From Pseudomonadales bacterium (GTDB lineage Bacteria; Pseudomonadota; Gammaproteobacteria; Pseudomonadales; Ketobacteraceae): DNA of 64,000 bases. The stretch covers positions 28,985-92,984 of the forward strand of contig JAGUVW010000072.1 of assembly GCA_020062665.1 (NCBI GenBank), read 5' to 3'. Position numbers and translations under genes: made by a program. Below are positions 8,953-17,479 of this stretch, one piece after another. The first letter of the stretch is position 1, and each line of letters starts with the position of its first letter. The notes under the pieces were generated by a model. That model was given only the letters and a program-made list of their open reading frames with translations. It made no database searches and was not told the DNA's origin.

Positions 8953-10539
8953 ATGGTTAGATTGACACTTTCGCATCAGGTTAACGCTGTCCTGGCGGTC
9001 TTAGGGAAACGCACCGTCGCGATCCTGGCTGTTGCAGCCGCTTTGACCACCCTTCCTGCCCAGGCTGTCACCCGCACCGACCTGGACAACACCCAGGCCC
9101 AGATTCAGACCCTTAACCAGAGCCTCAGAGCCAGCGAGGCGCGTATTGCCGCGCTCGAAAAGGACATCTGGACGTTCGACCGCCAGATCCAGGATACCCG
9201 CAAGCAGGTGCGGGAAGAGCGCCTGGCCGGCCGCAAGCAAGTATTCGACGCCCGCCGCGAGCTGAAACGGCAGGAATTCGAGATCGAGCGCATCGAAAAG
9301 GACATTGCCGTGGTGGACGCGGACATCGATGTGGTGAACCGCAATATCGCCCGCGACAAGCAGCGCTTTGCCGAACTGAATGTCCTCAAGCAGAGCCTGG
9401 AAGAAGGCGAATTCAAAAAGCGCCAGGACGAATCTGCCCGCCAGTTAACCCTGCTGAACGATAAGAAGGCGCCACTGGTTGATGAACTGTCCAAAGCCCA
9501 GTCCAGCAAATCCCGCCTGCAGGAATTGGTGACTTCGATGGAGGGCGAAGTGGATGATTCGTCTCTGGACAATGATCCCCGCCTGGCTGCCTTGCTGCAA
9601 AAGCGCGACCGCGCCAGCACCGAGCTGGTGAATCTGCGCAACCAGAACCGCAACGATCGGGGACGGGTGGCGCGCCTGCAGGACGAACTGCGCACCCTGA
9701 ACGCCCGCTACAAACAGGAACAGCTGGCCCAACAGGCCCGGCTGGCTGCCGCCGCGAAACCAGCCCCTAAACCGGCACCGGTGGCACCGGTCACCACCAG
9801 CACACCTGCCGTGACCCTGGATCGCACCGACTACGGTTCCTACGTATTCGTGATCTCCGGCGATCAGGAACCGGATATCGAGCAAACCCTGCACCTGAAA
9901 AACTGGGTGGAATCCTATGGAGCGAAGTACATTCAGGCCAGCTGGAACGGCTTCAACAACGGTAACGGTCCCCGCTCCACCGCAGGCTTCAAGGAGGCCT
10001 TCCGCAGCTACATTCGCCAGATCCCCAAAGATGCCAAGATCGTGCTGATCGGCCATGGTCTGGGTGGTGGTGCCGCGATCGAAGCCGCCACCGTGGTTGC
10101 GTTCTCGGAGTCCCGCACCATCGATTTCCTGGCGGTGCTCGATCCTATCGGTGAACAGAACCTGCGCGCCAACATCGTGTACAAGACCGATGGCGCCTGC
10201 GCCCGCCCGGACACCAAGGACGAGATGACCAATTTCGACTACGTGGCGTGCATCAAGTCCGCCCAAAAACGCATGATCACCGGCAACATCAAGTATTTCT
10301 ACAATCGCTGGCAGAAAGACGCCCAGGGGCCGCTGGACTATCAGCGCCAGATTCCCAGCCTGGACAGCAACGGCAAAGTGGTGAACGTGCCCACCGCCAC
10401 CGGTCGCTTCGAGATTGCCGAGAACACTGGCGCCGACCAGAAGCGCCTGTTCTTTGCCGGCGACAAGAATGCACACCGATTGCTGCTGACCGAAGAAGCC
10501 AAGCAACTGCCCAAACTCTTGGTTCAACATTTGCGATAA
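8953..10539 (+). CDS. Exported coiled-coil protein with a degenerate alpha/beta-hydrolase-like C-terminus
   Basis: 528 residues. A long signal peptide ends near LPAQA (about residue 37). Residues 40-260 are heptad-rich, charged coiled coil (repeated RxxEARIAALEKDI-like stretches). A Pro/Ala linker (KPAPKPAPVAPV, about 272-284) leads to a compact domain from about 295 to 528. This domain contains IVLIGHGLGGGAAIEAATVV, which resembles the nucleophile elbow of lipase-like hydrolases, but Gly369 stands where Ser is expected. Two Cys (in DGACARP and YVACIK) follow. The fold assignment is inference from this motif. The partner gene at 10552 starts 12 bases later, so they form an operon. Likely periplasmic and perhaps a binding scaffold rather than an enzyme. 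Confidence 0.7.
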   Translation: MVRLTLSHQVNAVLAVLGKRTVAILAVAAALTTLPAQAVTRTDLDNTQAQIQTLNQSLRASEARIAALEKDIWTFDRQIQDTRKQVREERLAGRKQVFDARRELKRQEFEIERIEKDIAVVDADIDVVNRNIARDKQRFAELNVLKQSLEEGEFKKRQDESARQLTLLNDKKAPLVDELSKAQSSKSRLQELVTSMEGEVDDSSLDNDPRLAALLQKRDRASTELVNLRNQNRNDRGRVARLQDELRTLNARYKQEQLAQQARLAAAAKPAPKPAPVAPVTTSTPAVTLDRTDYGSYVFVISGDQEPDIEQTLHLKNWVESYGAKYIQASWNGFNNGNGPRSTAGFKEAFRSYIRQIPKDAKIVLIGHGLGGGAAIEAATVVAFSESRTIDFLAVLDPIGEQNLRANIVYKTDGACARPDTKDEMTNFDYVACIKSAQKRMITGNIKYFYNRWQKDAQGPLDYQRQIPSLDSNGKVVNVPTATGRFEIAENTGADQKRLFFAGDKNAHRLLLTEEAKQLPKLLVQHLR

Positions 10540-10551
10540 CAGGAGAGCATC

Positions 10552-11058
10552 ATGAAAACGACAATGACAGGTATCTCTCTGCTGGCCACTGTTCTCTGCT
10601 CACCCCTGGTGCTGGCCGAGAACACGATCGTGAAAGTGCCACGCGAAAATGGCGCCGTGCACCAGGAATTCAAGAATCTGCTGAACGACACCATCAGCAA
10701 GTTCCGCTCCGGCGTGGGCAGGATCGAAATGAAAGGCATCGCCGGCAAGGAAACCTGCTCCGCCAATTTCTACACCACCAACGAAACCACGTTCGTGACG
10801 CTGGATGTGGACAACGGCCATTACTACACCGAGTTCTACATCGATCACCCGCATCAGTCATTCAAGAAGATCCTGTTCCAGAATCTGATCATGAGCGACG
10901 AAAACGTGGAGCTGAAAGTGGTGGAACGGGACGGCGGCTACTCCATCATTACGGATGGCAATACACTGACCATGTCCTCGAAGAGTGGCCAGCAGCAAAG
11001 TCCGGACTGTCGCTTCGCGCTGGCGCAAGCCACCCTGCACGAAGGCGAAACCGAGTAA
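10552..11058 (+). CDS. Small exported protein of unknown function
   Basis: 168 residues from ATG 10552 with AGGAG eight bases upstream. A signal peptide MKTTMTGISLLATVLCSPLVLA is clear (about 22 residues). The mature protein is beta-rich with two Cys (in KETCSANF and SPDCRF) that could pair. No family was recognised. It is 12 bases behind the coiled-coil gene and shares its terminator, so the two products probably work together in the periplasm. Confidence 0.75.
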   Translation: MKTTMTGISLLATVLCSPLVLAENTIVKVPRENGAVHQEFKNLLNDTISKFRSGVGRIEMKGIAGKETCSANFYTTNETTFVTLDVDNGHYYTEFYIDHPHQSFKKILFQNLIMSDENVELKVVERDGGYSIITDGNTLTMSSKSGQQQSPDCRFALAQATLHEGETE

Positions 11059-11081
11059 CAGCCACCTGAAACACTGATAAC

Positions 11082-11120
11082 AAAAAGCCGGTGCGCCATT
11101 GAGGCTGCACCGGCTTTTTT
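11082..11120. terminator. Bidirectional Rho-independent terminator
   Basis: AAAAAGCCGGTGC (11082-11094) pairs perfectly with GCACCGGCTTTTT (11107-11119), 13 bp with a 12-base loop. The flanking A and T runs serve both directions. It separates the convergent genes ending at 11058 and 11140. Confidence 0.93.
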
Positions 11121-11139
11121 GTTGTCGGGAACGGGTTGC

Positions 11140-11676
11140 TCAGAGCGCGTGGTTGGGGCTGCCGACAAAGTAATAGGTCGTCCACTCATCCTTGAACAGG
11201 CCAGGGGTGGCCACCGCATGAATGCCGACGACAGTCTTGTTGCCGGCCTGCACGAAACTGGTTTTCAGACCTTCTCCCAGCTCACGCTTGCCTTCCTGTG
11301 GTTGCCACTGTGCGCCCAGACATTCGGCAGTGAGCATCTTGGCTTTCTCGTAGTAATCCATTGCGGTCTGCTGGTTCGGTGTGCTCAAGGCGCACATATA
11401 GCTGAACTGGCCCTGGCCCCATTGCCACACCTGACAGGCATCACCCACCAGGTGGTAGCGGGCCTTCCACACATCCAGCAAACGGGCTTCGGTTTTCTGC
11501 AGCTTGAGCATGGGAAAACCTTTGGAATGGCCCTCGATCAGTGCATGAACCTTTTCGCACGGTGTCATCGCTGCCACCTTTGCATCGATTTCCTTCATGT
11601 CGGGCTTGGCGCCACCCTGGGTGGCGCAGGACAGCAGCGACACCAGCGCGGCCCCCAACAACATCCGTTTCTTCAT
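11140..11676 (-). CDS. Putative lipoprotein of unknown function
   Basis: 178 residues from ATG 11676, chosen over an ATG 18 bases upstream because it has GGAG at good spacing and starts the signal MKKRMLLGAALVSLLSC. The lipobox LLSC places the lipidated Cys near residue 17. The mature part has several Cys (TPCEKV, GDACQV, YMCAL, AECLG), suggesting disulphides. No family was recognised. It lies 31 bases downstream of the gene at 11707 in the same direction and is likely cotranscribed with it. Confidence 0.72.
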   Translation of the reverse strand: MKKRMLLGAALVSLLSCATQGGAKPDMKEIDAKVAAMTPCEKVHALIEGHSKGFPMLKLQKTEARLLDVWKARYHLVGDACQVWQWGQGQFSYMCALSTPNQQTAMDYYEKAKMLTAECLGAQWQPQEGKRELGEGLKTSFVQAGNKTVVGIHAVATPGLFKDEWTTYYFVGSPNHAL

Positions 11677-11706
11677 CGAATCACGCTCCTGCACAATTGA
11701 AAACCA

Positions 11707-12987
11707 TCACTGAGGCCGCACCTGCAGTTCCGGAATGGTGCGCATCTGCCGGGTGAACACTTCCGGCTCGCCATCAAAGCCGTCGCTGATATTGATGCTG
11801 ACCACGAAGCCCACGAAGCCATCCATGGGGAAACTGTGGATCTTGTATCCCACGTTCGGCAACTGACCCGGGAACACTTCCGGCGGATCTTCCTTGTTCA
11901 TGTCGTCATCCACGAACGGCGACAGCGGTTCATTGAAGTCGCCCAGATAATTGATGAAGGCCACCACATCCAGATTGCGCTTGGTGCTCACCCAGATCCA
12001 GTTTTCCTCCGGTGTGAAGGTGATGTTGCGCATCTGCCGCTCGATGTCGCCCACCTGTCCATCGACGATGGCCGGTTCCTTCGGGCCGTTCGCCATGTGG
12101 ATGGTGGAGCCCAGCAGGCGATTGGCATCGAGCGACATGATGATGCTGGGGTCGGACAGCAGGCGCCGGCGCACTTCCGGCATGATCACCCGCACGTCGT
12201 ACATCACCGTTTTGGGGTAGTGGTGAATCTGCAGGCTGAGTTTCAGCAGTGGCAGCTTGAGCAGGTAGAGCGTGGTTTCCAGCTGTGTGGTGGTGCGGAT
12301 GGGGCCAATGCGTTCGCCTGTCGGCAGTGCCACCAGATCGTCGTTGTTGAGTTCAGTGGGAATGATTGAGGTGACCAGACCGGTGTTGAGTCGCAGCTTC
12401 ATGGAATCCAGCGGGCGCTCGCCGACGAAATTGGTGGCCTGGAAATCGTCCCACTTCAGGTGGTTTTTCTTGTTGTAGCGCAGCGTGTAGAAATCGGTTT
12501 CCACCAGACCCATTTCCGAGCTGTAGCGCACATACTGTTCGTCGGAGCGCAGGCGCGAGCCCTGCACCAGATAAACGAACCGTTCAAACCCGGCGGAATC
12601 CTTGAGCATGACTTCGGCCAGCACCTTGCCGTCGTACACATCGCCTGGCTTGCGGCGCGCGCCGGCATCCTTGAACAGGAACAGCAGCTTGTCGGTGGCA
12701 TCGAGCAACTTCAGGTCGCCGGCCAGGGAGACATCCCAACCTTCGAAATATACTGCGCCACCCACGTTGTACTGGTCGAACTGATAGGGAATCGGCTCCA
12801 GCACGTTGTCCACCACGGCCGCCAGCGACAGCTCGTCCAGAGACAGGCCCAACGCCATGGGCATATCCTCCCCATCGACGGTAATGACCTTGAAGGCATC
12901 GATGCTGCTGAGCGGAGGCGCCATCGCCGCCAGGGCGCCGGTACTGAGGAAGAGGCCGAGAAGTAATCCCGTCAAACGTTGAAGCAT
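11707..12987 (-). CDS. Exported protein of unknown function, intact paralogue of the 60.9-kb pseudogene
   Basis: 426 residues from ATG 12987 with signal peptide MLQRLTGLLLGLFLSTGALA. A longer frame upstream is unlikely because it would bury this signal. The mature protein is beta-strand rich with FVGERPLDSMKLRLNTG near residues 183-199 and a conserved C-terminal region containing IMSLDANRL, ANGPKEP, WVSTKRNLDVVAF and YLGDFNEP. A clear paralogue of the C-terminal half is found broken at 60947-61490. No established family was recognised. It is probably periplasmic or outer-membrane associated and is followed by the small lipoprotein gene at 11140. Confidence 0.8.
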   Translation of the reverse strand: MLQRLTGLLLGLFLSTGALAAMAPPLSSIDAFKVITVDGEDMPMALGLSLDELSLAAVVDNVLEPIPYQFDQYNVGGAVYFEGWDVSLAGDLKLLDATDKLLFLFKDAGARRKPGDVYDGKVLAEVMLKDSAGFERFVYLVQGSRLRSDEQYVRYSSEMGLVETDFYTLRYNKKNHLKWDDFQATNFVGERPLDSMKLRLNTGLVTSIIPTELNNDDLVALPTGERIGPIRTTTQLETTLYLLKLPLLKLSLQIHHYPKTVMYDVRVIMPEVRRRLLSDPSIIMSLDANRLLGSTIHMANGPKEPAIVDGQVGDIERQMRNITFTPEENWIWVSTKRNLDVVAFINYLGDFNEPLSPFVDDDMNKEDPPEVFPGQLPNVGYKIHSFPMDGFVGFVVSINISDGFDGEPEVFTRQMRTIPELQVRPQ

Positions 12988-13234
12988 GGCACGGTATTCC
13001 TTTTTTATTGTTTTCCTTCCTGATTTTACACACTGTCCTGGCAAAGATAACCCCCTGATTCACAGGTCGTATCTGTACTGACGTTCTGCTGGCCTCTGCC
13101 AGCTGGCCGTTGTCCCTCACCCTTTGGCCCACTTTGATGCCGGCACCCTGCTAGCCTGCGGTTCCCTTGCGTTTCCCGCGGTTACAGGCAGAATGGCACG
13201 TAAAATCAAAGCGCTCGTTCAAGGCAGACTTCCC

Positions 13235-14398
13235 ATGCAGGCATTCGCGTTTTCCACCACCCGCACCATTGTCAACGAACCGGGTAGCGCCCAGCGTCTG
13301 GCGCAGATTTGCAAGGAACAGGGCGCCACGTCCGTACTGATCGTCACCGATCCCGGCATCCGCAAGGTGGGTCTGCTGGAGCGGGCGTTGCCGGGATTCG
13401 CCAGCGAGCGCCTGCCGGTGGCGGTGTTTGATGAAACCGAAGCCGATCCCTCGGACGCCACCGTGTTGAAGGCCACCGCGCTGGGCCGCCAGCACAAGGT
13501 GGATCTGGTGGTGGGTTTTGGTGGTGGCAGTTCCATGGATGTGGCCAAGCTGGTGGCACTGCTGGCAGCGCCGGACTGCAAACAGGAATTGAAGGACATG
13601 TACGGGGTGGGCAATGCGAAAGGCCGGCGCCTGCCGCTGGTACAGGTGCCCACCACTGCCGGCACCGGATCGGAAGTCACCCCCATCGCCATCGTTACCA
13701 CCGGCGCCACCACCAAGGCGGGCGTGGTGTCCCCCGTGCTGCAGCCGGACATCGCGCTGCTGGATGCCGAACTTACCCTGGGCCTGCCACCTCAGGTCAC
13801 GGCCGCCACCGGCATCGACGCCATGGTGCACGCCATCGAAGCCTTCACCAGCAAGCACAAGAAGAATCCCCTGTCGGACATGCTGGCAAAGGAAGCGCTG
13901 CGCCTGCTGTCGAACAATCTGCTGAAAGCGGTGAAGGAAGGCAGCGACCTCAACGCCCGCAGCAACATGCTGCTGGGTGCACTGCTGGCGGGCCAGGCAT
14001 TCGCCAATGCGCCGGTGGCCGCCGTGCATGCGCTGGCCTATCCGCTGGGTGGCCATTTCCACATTCCCCACGGCCTGAGCAATTCCCTGGTGCTGCCCCA
14101 TGTGATGCGCTTCAACGCGCCGGAGGCGCAGCATCACTACGCCGAACTGGCACCGATCATCATGGGCAAGTCCTACAAGACGGGTACCGCCGCCAGGGTG
14201 ACGTCATCCCTGATCGATTTCATCGAGGATCTGATCATGGAAGTGGAACTGCCGGCACGGCTGCGGGATTGCAAGGTACCGGAAAATTTCCTCGGCAAAC
14301 TCGCCAGCGACGCCATGTTGCAGCAACGTCTTCTGATCAACAATCCGCGCGAAGTCACCGAAAAGGATGCGCTGGATATTTACCGGGCGGCCTATTGA
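13235..14398 (+). CDS. Iron-containing alcohol dehydrogenase
   Basis: 387 residues from ATG 13235, the usual length of group III Fe-ADHs; upstream in-frame ATGs would add an atypical leader. VVGFGGGSSMDVAKL (near residue 95) is the NAD(P)-binding glycine-rich motif and PTTAGTGSEVTP follows. The metal site is shown by GIDAMVHAIEAF and the HALAYPLGGHFHIPHG stretch with its His ligands. It interconverts alcohols and aldehydes using NAD(P). Its stop TGA at 14396-14398 directly abuts the ATG of the thioesterase gene, so translation is probably coupled. An aldehyde dehydrogenase lies 1.5 kb downstream, which suggests an alcohol-to-acid oxidation route. Confidence 0.93.
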   Translation: MQAFAFSTTRTIVNEPGSAQRLAQICKEQGATSVLIVTDPGIRKVGLLERALPGFASERLPVAVFDETEADPSDATVLKATALGRQHKVDLVVGFGGGSSMDVAKLVALLAAPDCKQELKDMYGVGNAKGRRLPLVQVPTTAGTGSEVTPIAIVTTGATTKAGVVSPVLQPDIALLDAELTLGLPPQVTAATGIDAMVHAIEAFTSKHKKNPLSDMLAKEALRLLSNNLLKAVKEGSDLNARSNMLLGALLAGQAFANAPVAAVHALAYPLGGHFHIPHGLSNSLVLPHVMRFNAPEAQHHYAELAPIIMGKSYKTGTAARVTSSLIDFIEDLIMEVELPARLRDCKVPENFLGKLASDAMLQQRLLINNPREVTEKDALDIYRAAY

Positions 14399-14842
14399 AT
14401 GAGCAGTACGCAACCGATCAACCGCAGTGATTACGCGCTGTTTTATCCCATCACCACCCGCTGGATGGACAACGACATCTACGGCCACGTCAACAACGTC
14501 ACCTATTACTCCTACTTCGACTCCGCCGTGAACCGCTATCTGATCGAGGCAGGCGGGCTGGATATTCACAACGCACCCATCGTGGGATTCGTGGTGAATT
14601 CCGGTTGCCAGTACCGCAAACCCATTGCCTATCCCGACAGGATCGAAGCCGGCTTGCGGGTGAACAAGCTGGGCAACAGTTCGGTCACCTACGGGGTGGG
14701 GATTTTTCGCGAGGGTGAGGATGAAGCCTGTGCCTTCGGTGATTTCGTCCATGTGTTCGTGAACCGGGCGGAAAACAAGTCGGTATCCATCCCAGAACCG
14801 ATCCGGATCGCGCTGACCAAGCTGCTGCGCCTTCCCAGCTGA
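14399..14842 (+). CDS. 4HBT/YbgC-like acyl-CoA thioesterase
   Basis: 147 residues. TRWMDNDIYGHVNNVTYYSYF (about residues 19-39) is the signature of the 4-hydroxybenzoyl-CoA thioesterase family, with the catalytic Asp in WMDND and His in GHVNN. It would hydrolyse an acyl-CoA in the cytoplasm. It begins on the base after the Fe-ADH stop, so the two genes are one transcription unit. A 184-base AT-rich gap follows before the next gene. Confidence 0.9.
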   Translation: MSSTQPINRSDYALFYPITTRWMDNDIYGHVNNVTYYSYFDSAVNRYLIEAGGLDIHNAPIVGFVVNSGCQYRKPIAYPDRIEAGLRVNKLGNSSVTYGVGIFREGEDEACAFGDFVHVFVNRAENKSVSIPEPIRIALTKLLRLPS

Positions 14843-15026
14843 CATTCTCCTCCTCTCAAACTAAATAAATTTGGCTTATTTTTAGCCAGATCTGCTACTC
14901 TTTTCACATCGCCCTCAATAAAGCAGTCTCAAAAGTGATACATATTTTTTGCGTTGTCTCAAAAAAGCGTTACTCTGTCATGGCACTTTCTTTTGCTTCC
15001 ATTTTTTGGACTGAGGGAAAAAATCA

Positions 15027-15866
15027 ATGACAACAACAAATTGTGCGCTGGTCAGCCCGGCAGGTACGGGTATTGCCCGCATTCAGGCCAGTGATCTCAC
15101 GCAGAAAGCCTTTATCAGCCAGTACTTTCTCAGGAACCAGCCTGTCATCATCGAAAATGCCGTGCCGCACTGGCCTGCGGCCCGCTGGGATCTGGAAACC
15201 ATCAAGGACGCGATTCCGGATCAGAAGGTGGCCATCCGCAACAACAGCAATGGCCAGCTGTTTGACGCCCAGACCATGTCCCAGTCCAAGACCGAGATGA
15301 TGCTGCACGCGTATGTCGACCTGATTCGCGAAGGCCGCAACACCACGCCCCTGTACCTGGCCCAGGTCAGCCTGCGCCAGCTGCTGCGGGAAACCCGGAC
15401 GGTGCCGCCGCGCTTCCCTTACCTGCGCCGGGGCGACTATCTGATGCGCACCAATCTCTGGATCGGCACGCCCGGACTGGCGACGCCTGCCCATTTCGAT
15501 TTCACCCACAATTTCTACATTCAGATCAGCGGCCATAAACAAATCACGCTATTCGCGCCAGACGACTCGCCTTACCTGTATCCTAATCCCCGCTACCCGG
15601 TGGTGAGTCAGGTGGATGTGGGTCATCCTGACCTCCACACCTACCCGGAATTTCCCAACGCCAGCCCTGTTACGTTTATGATAGGGCCCGGTGATGCGGT
15701 GTTTATTCCTGCCCGTTGGTGGCATTACATCGTGTCTTGCTATGACAACAATATTGCCATCAACCAGTGGTTCCTGCGGCCCTGGAGCCGCAACCTGACC
15801 CAGGCCCGGATGATTCCTCCGTTGCTGGGCCACAGTTTCCGGACGTGGTGGGGGAAAAATCCCTGA
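15027..15866 (+). CDS. Cupin-like/JmjC-type Fe(II) 2-oxoglutarate oxygenase family protein
   Basis: 279 residues. FLRNQPVIIENAVPHWPA near the N-terminus is the typical opening of cupin_8/JmjC-like hydroxylases. The metal triad is visible as H156-F-D158 in PAHFDFTHNFYIQ and H233 in PARWWHYI. FIPARWWH and INQWF also fit the family. Proteins of this type hydroxylate proteins or small molecules using 2-oxoglutarate; the substrate here is unknown. The start ATG 15027 follows GAGGGAAAAA. It lies 40 bases before the aldehyde dehydrogenase and may be cotranscribed with it. Confidence 0.85.
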   Translation: MTTTNCALVSPAGTGIARIQASDLTQKAFISQYFLRNQPVIIENAVPHWPAARWDLETIKDAIPDQKVAIRNNSNGQLFDAQTMSQSKTEMMLHAYVDLIREGRNTTPLYLAQVSLRQLLRETRTVPPRFPYLRRGDYLMRTNLWIGTPGLATPAHFDFTHNFYIQISGHKQITLFAPDDSPYLYPNPRYPVVSQVDVGHPDLHTYPEFPNASPVTFMIGPGDAVFIPARWWHYIVSCYDNNIAINQWFLRPWSRNLTQARMIPPLLGHSFRTWWGKNP

Positions 15867-15905
15867 TGGCGCCAACCTGCCGTGTGCATTTGACGGATCA
15901 ACGCC

Positions 15906-17336
15906 ATGATTCAGAAGCAATACCCCTACTACCTCGCCAATCAAGCCGTCTACGCCAACACTGATCTGAAGGTGTACGACAAATTCAGCGGTGAACTGGC
16001 CTGCGAAGTCGCGCAGGCCGATCCCGCCACTCTCGACCAGGCCATTGCCGCCGCTGTTGCCGCCGCCGAACCCATGCGCAAGATGCCGGTGTTCGAGCGC
16101 CAGGCCGTGCTGGAACATTGCGTGAAGCGTTTTCGCGAACGCAGCGATGAACTGGCCTACGCGCTGTGCGTGGAAGCGGGCAAGCCGATCAACGATGCGA
16201 AAGGCGAAGTGACCCGCCTGATCGACACCTTCAAGATTGCGGCGGAAGAAGTATCACGCCTGTACGGTGAAACGATTCCGCTCGATATCAGCGCCCGCGC
16301 CAAAGGCTATTCCGGCATGACCAAGCGCGTGCCGATCGGGCCGTGCGCCTTCATCAGTCCGTTCAATTTCCCGCTCAATCTGGCGGCGCATAAAGTGGCG
16401 CCGGCGATTGCAGTGGGCTGCCCGTTCGTGCTGAAACCGGCGAGCCTGACGCCCATCGGCGCGATTGTGATCGGTGAAATTCTGGCGGAAACGAATCTGC
16501 CCAAGGGCGCGTTTTCGATTCTGCCCTGCCGCCGCGACAGTGCAGATCTGCTGACGGAAGATGAGCGGTTGAAATTGCTGAGCTTCACCGGCTCGCCGGA
16601 TGTGGGCTGGAATCTGAAAGCCCGCGCCGGCAAGAAGCCGGTGATCCTGGAGCTGGGTGGCAACGCCGCCTGTGTGGTGGACAAGGACTGGGATATCGAC
16701 GACGCGGTGAAGCGCATCATCATCGGCGCGTTCTACCAGTCTGGCCAGAGCTGCATCAGCGTGCAGCGCATTTTCGCCCACGCCGAGATTTACGATCAGC
16801 TGAAAGCAAAACTGGTGGCGGCGACAAAGGCGCTCAAGAGCGGCGACCCGAAAAATCCCGCCACGTTTATCGGCCCGATGATCAGCGAAGGTGAAGCGAA
16901 GCGCCTGCACGGCTGGATCGAGCAGGCGGTGGAAGCCGGTGCCACGTTGCTGTGCGGCGGCAAGCGCAGCGGCAACATGCTGGACGCGACGCTGCTGGAG
17001 AATGTCGATCCGATGCAACCCGCCTGCGCGGAAGAAGCGTTCGGCCCGCTGGCGATTCTGCACAAATTCAGCGATTTCGATCAGGTGCTTAAAGAAGTGA
17101 ATAACAGCCGCTTTGGTCTGCAGGCCGGCATTTTCACCCGTGACATCTACAAGGCGCACAAGGCGTGGGATGAGCTGGAGGTGGGCGGTGTGGTGATCGG
17201 CGATGTGCCGAGCTGGCGGGTGGATCACATGCCCTATGGCGGCGTGAAGGACAGCGGCCTGGGCCGCGAAGGCATCCGCTGGGCCATGCACGACATGACG
17301 GAGCTGCGCCTGATGGTGATGCGGACGCCGGTATAG
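15906..17336 (+). CDS. NAD(P)-dependent aldehyde dehydrogenase
   Basis: 476 residues, normal for the ALDH superfamily. SPFNFPLNLAAHKVAPAIA (near residue 150) is the cofactor-binding region. LELGGN carries the general base Glu249 and SGQSC carries the catalytic Cys283. The final part contains GGVKDSGLGREG as expected. It would oxidise an aldehyde to a carboxylic acid. Its position near the Fe-ADH suggests it continues that oxidation, though the JmjC-like gene and a 184-base gap lie between. The exact substrate is unknown. Confidence 0.93.
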   Translation: MIQKQYPYYLANQAVYANTDLKVYDKFSGELACEVAQADPATLDQAIAAAVAAAEPMRKMPVFERQAVLEHCVKRFRERSDELAYALCVEAGKPINDAKGEVTRLIDTFKIAAEEVSRLYGETIPLDISARAKGYSGMTKRVPIGPCAFISPFNFPLNLAAHKVAPAIAVGCPFVLKPASLTPIGAIVIGEILAETNLPKGAFSILPCRRDSADLLTEDERLKLLSFTGSPDVGWNLKARAGKKPVILELGGNAACVVDKDWDIDDAVKRIIIGAFYQSGQSCISVQRIFAHAEIYDQLKAKLVAATKALKSGDPKNPATFIGPMISEGEAKRLHGWIEQAVEAGATLLCGGKRSGNMLDATLLENVDPMQPACAEEAFGPLAILHKFSDFDQVLKEVNNSRFGLQAGIFTRDIYKAHKAWDELEVGGVVIGDVPSWRVDHMPYGGVKDSGLGREGIRWAMHDMTELRLMVMRTPV

Positions 17337-17479
17337 GGCGGTTCCCCAATGGGATTCCGTTTATCGCGCGTAACAATCGGTTAAGATTGGTCAAAGAGTG
17401 AACTTCTGCCGTTGACTGGGAAGGCGTCCTGGCGTTTCATGCGCGCCAGGAAATCGTTCGTCAGAAGTACAGGTAGTCG

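Noticed and set aside
8780..8965. Small rightward open frame in the 8.7-8.95 kb gap
   Set aside because: No ribosome-binding site, no recognisable composition, and it overlaps the start of the real gene at 8953.
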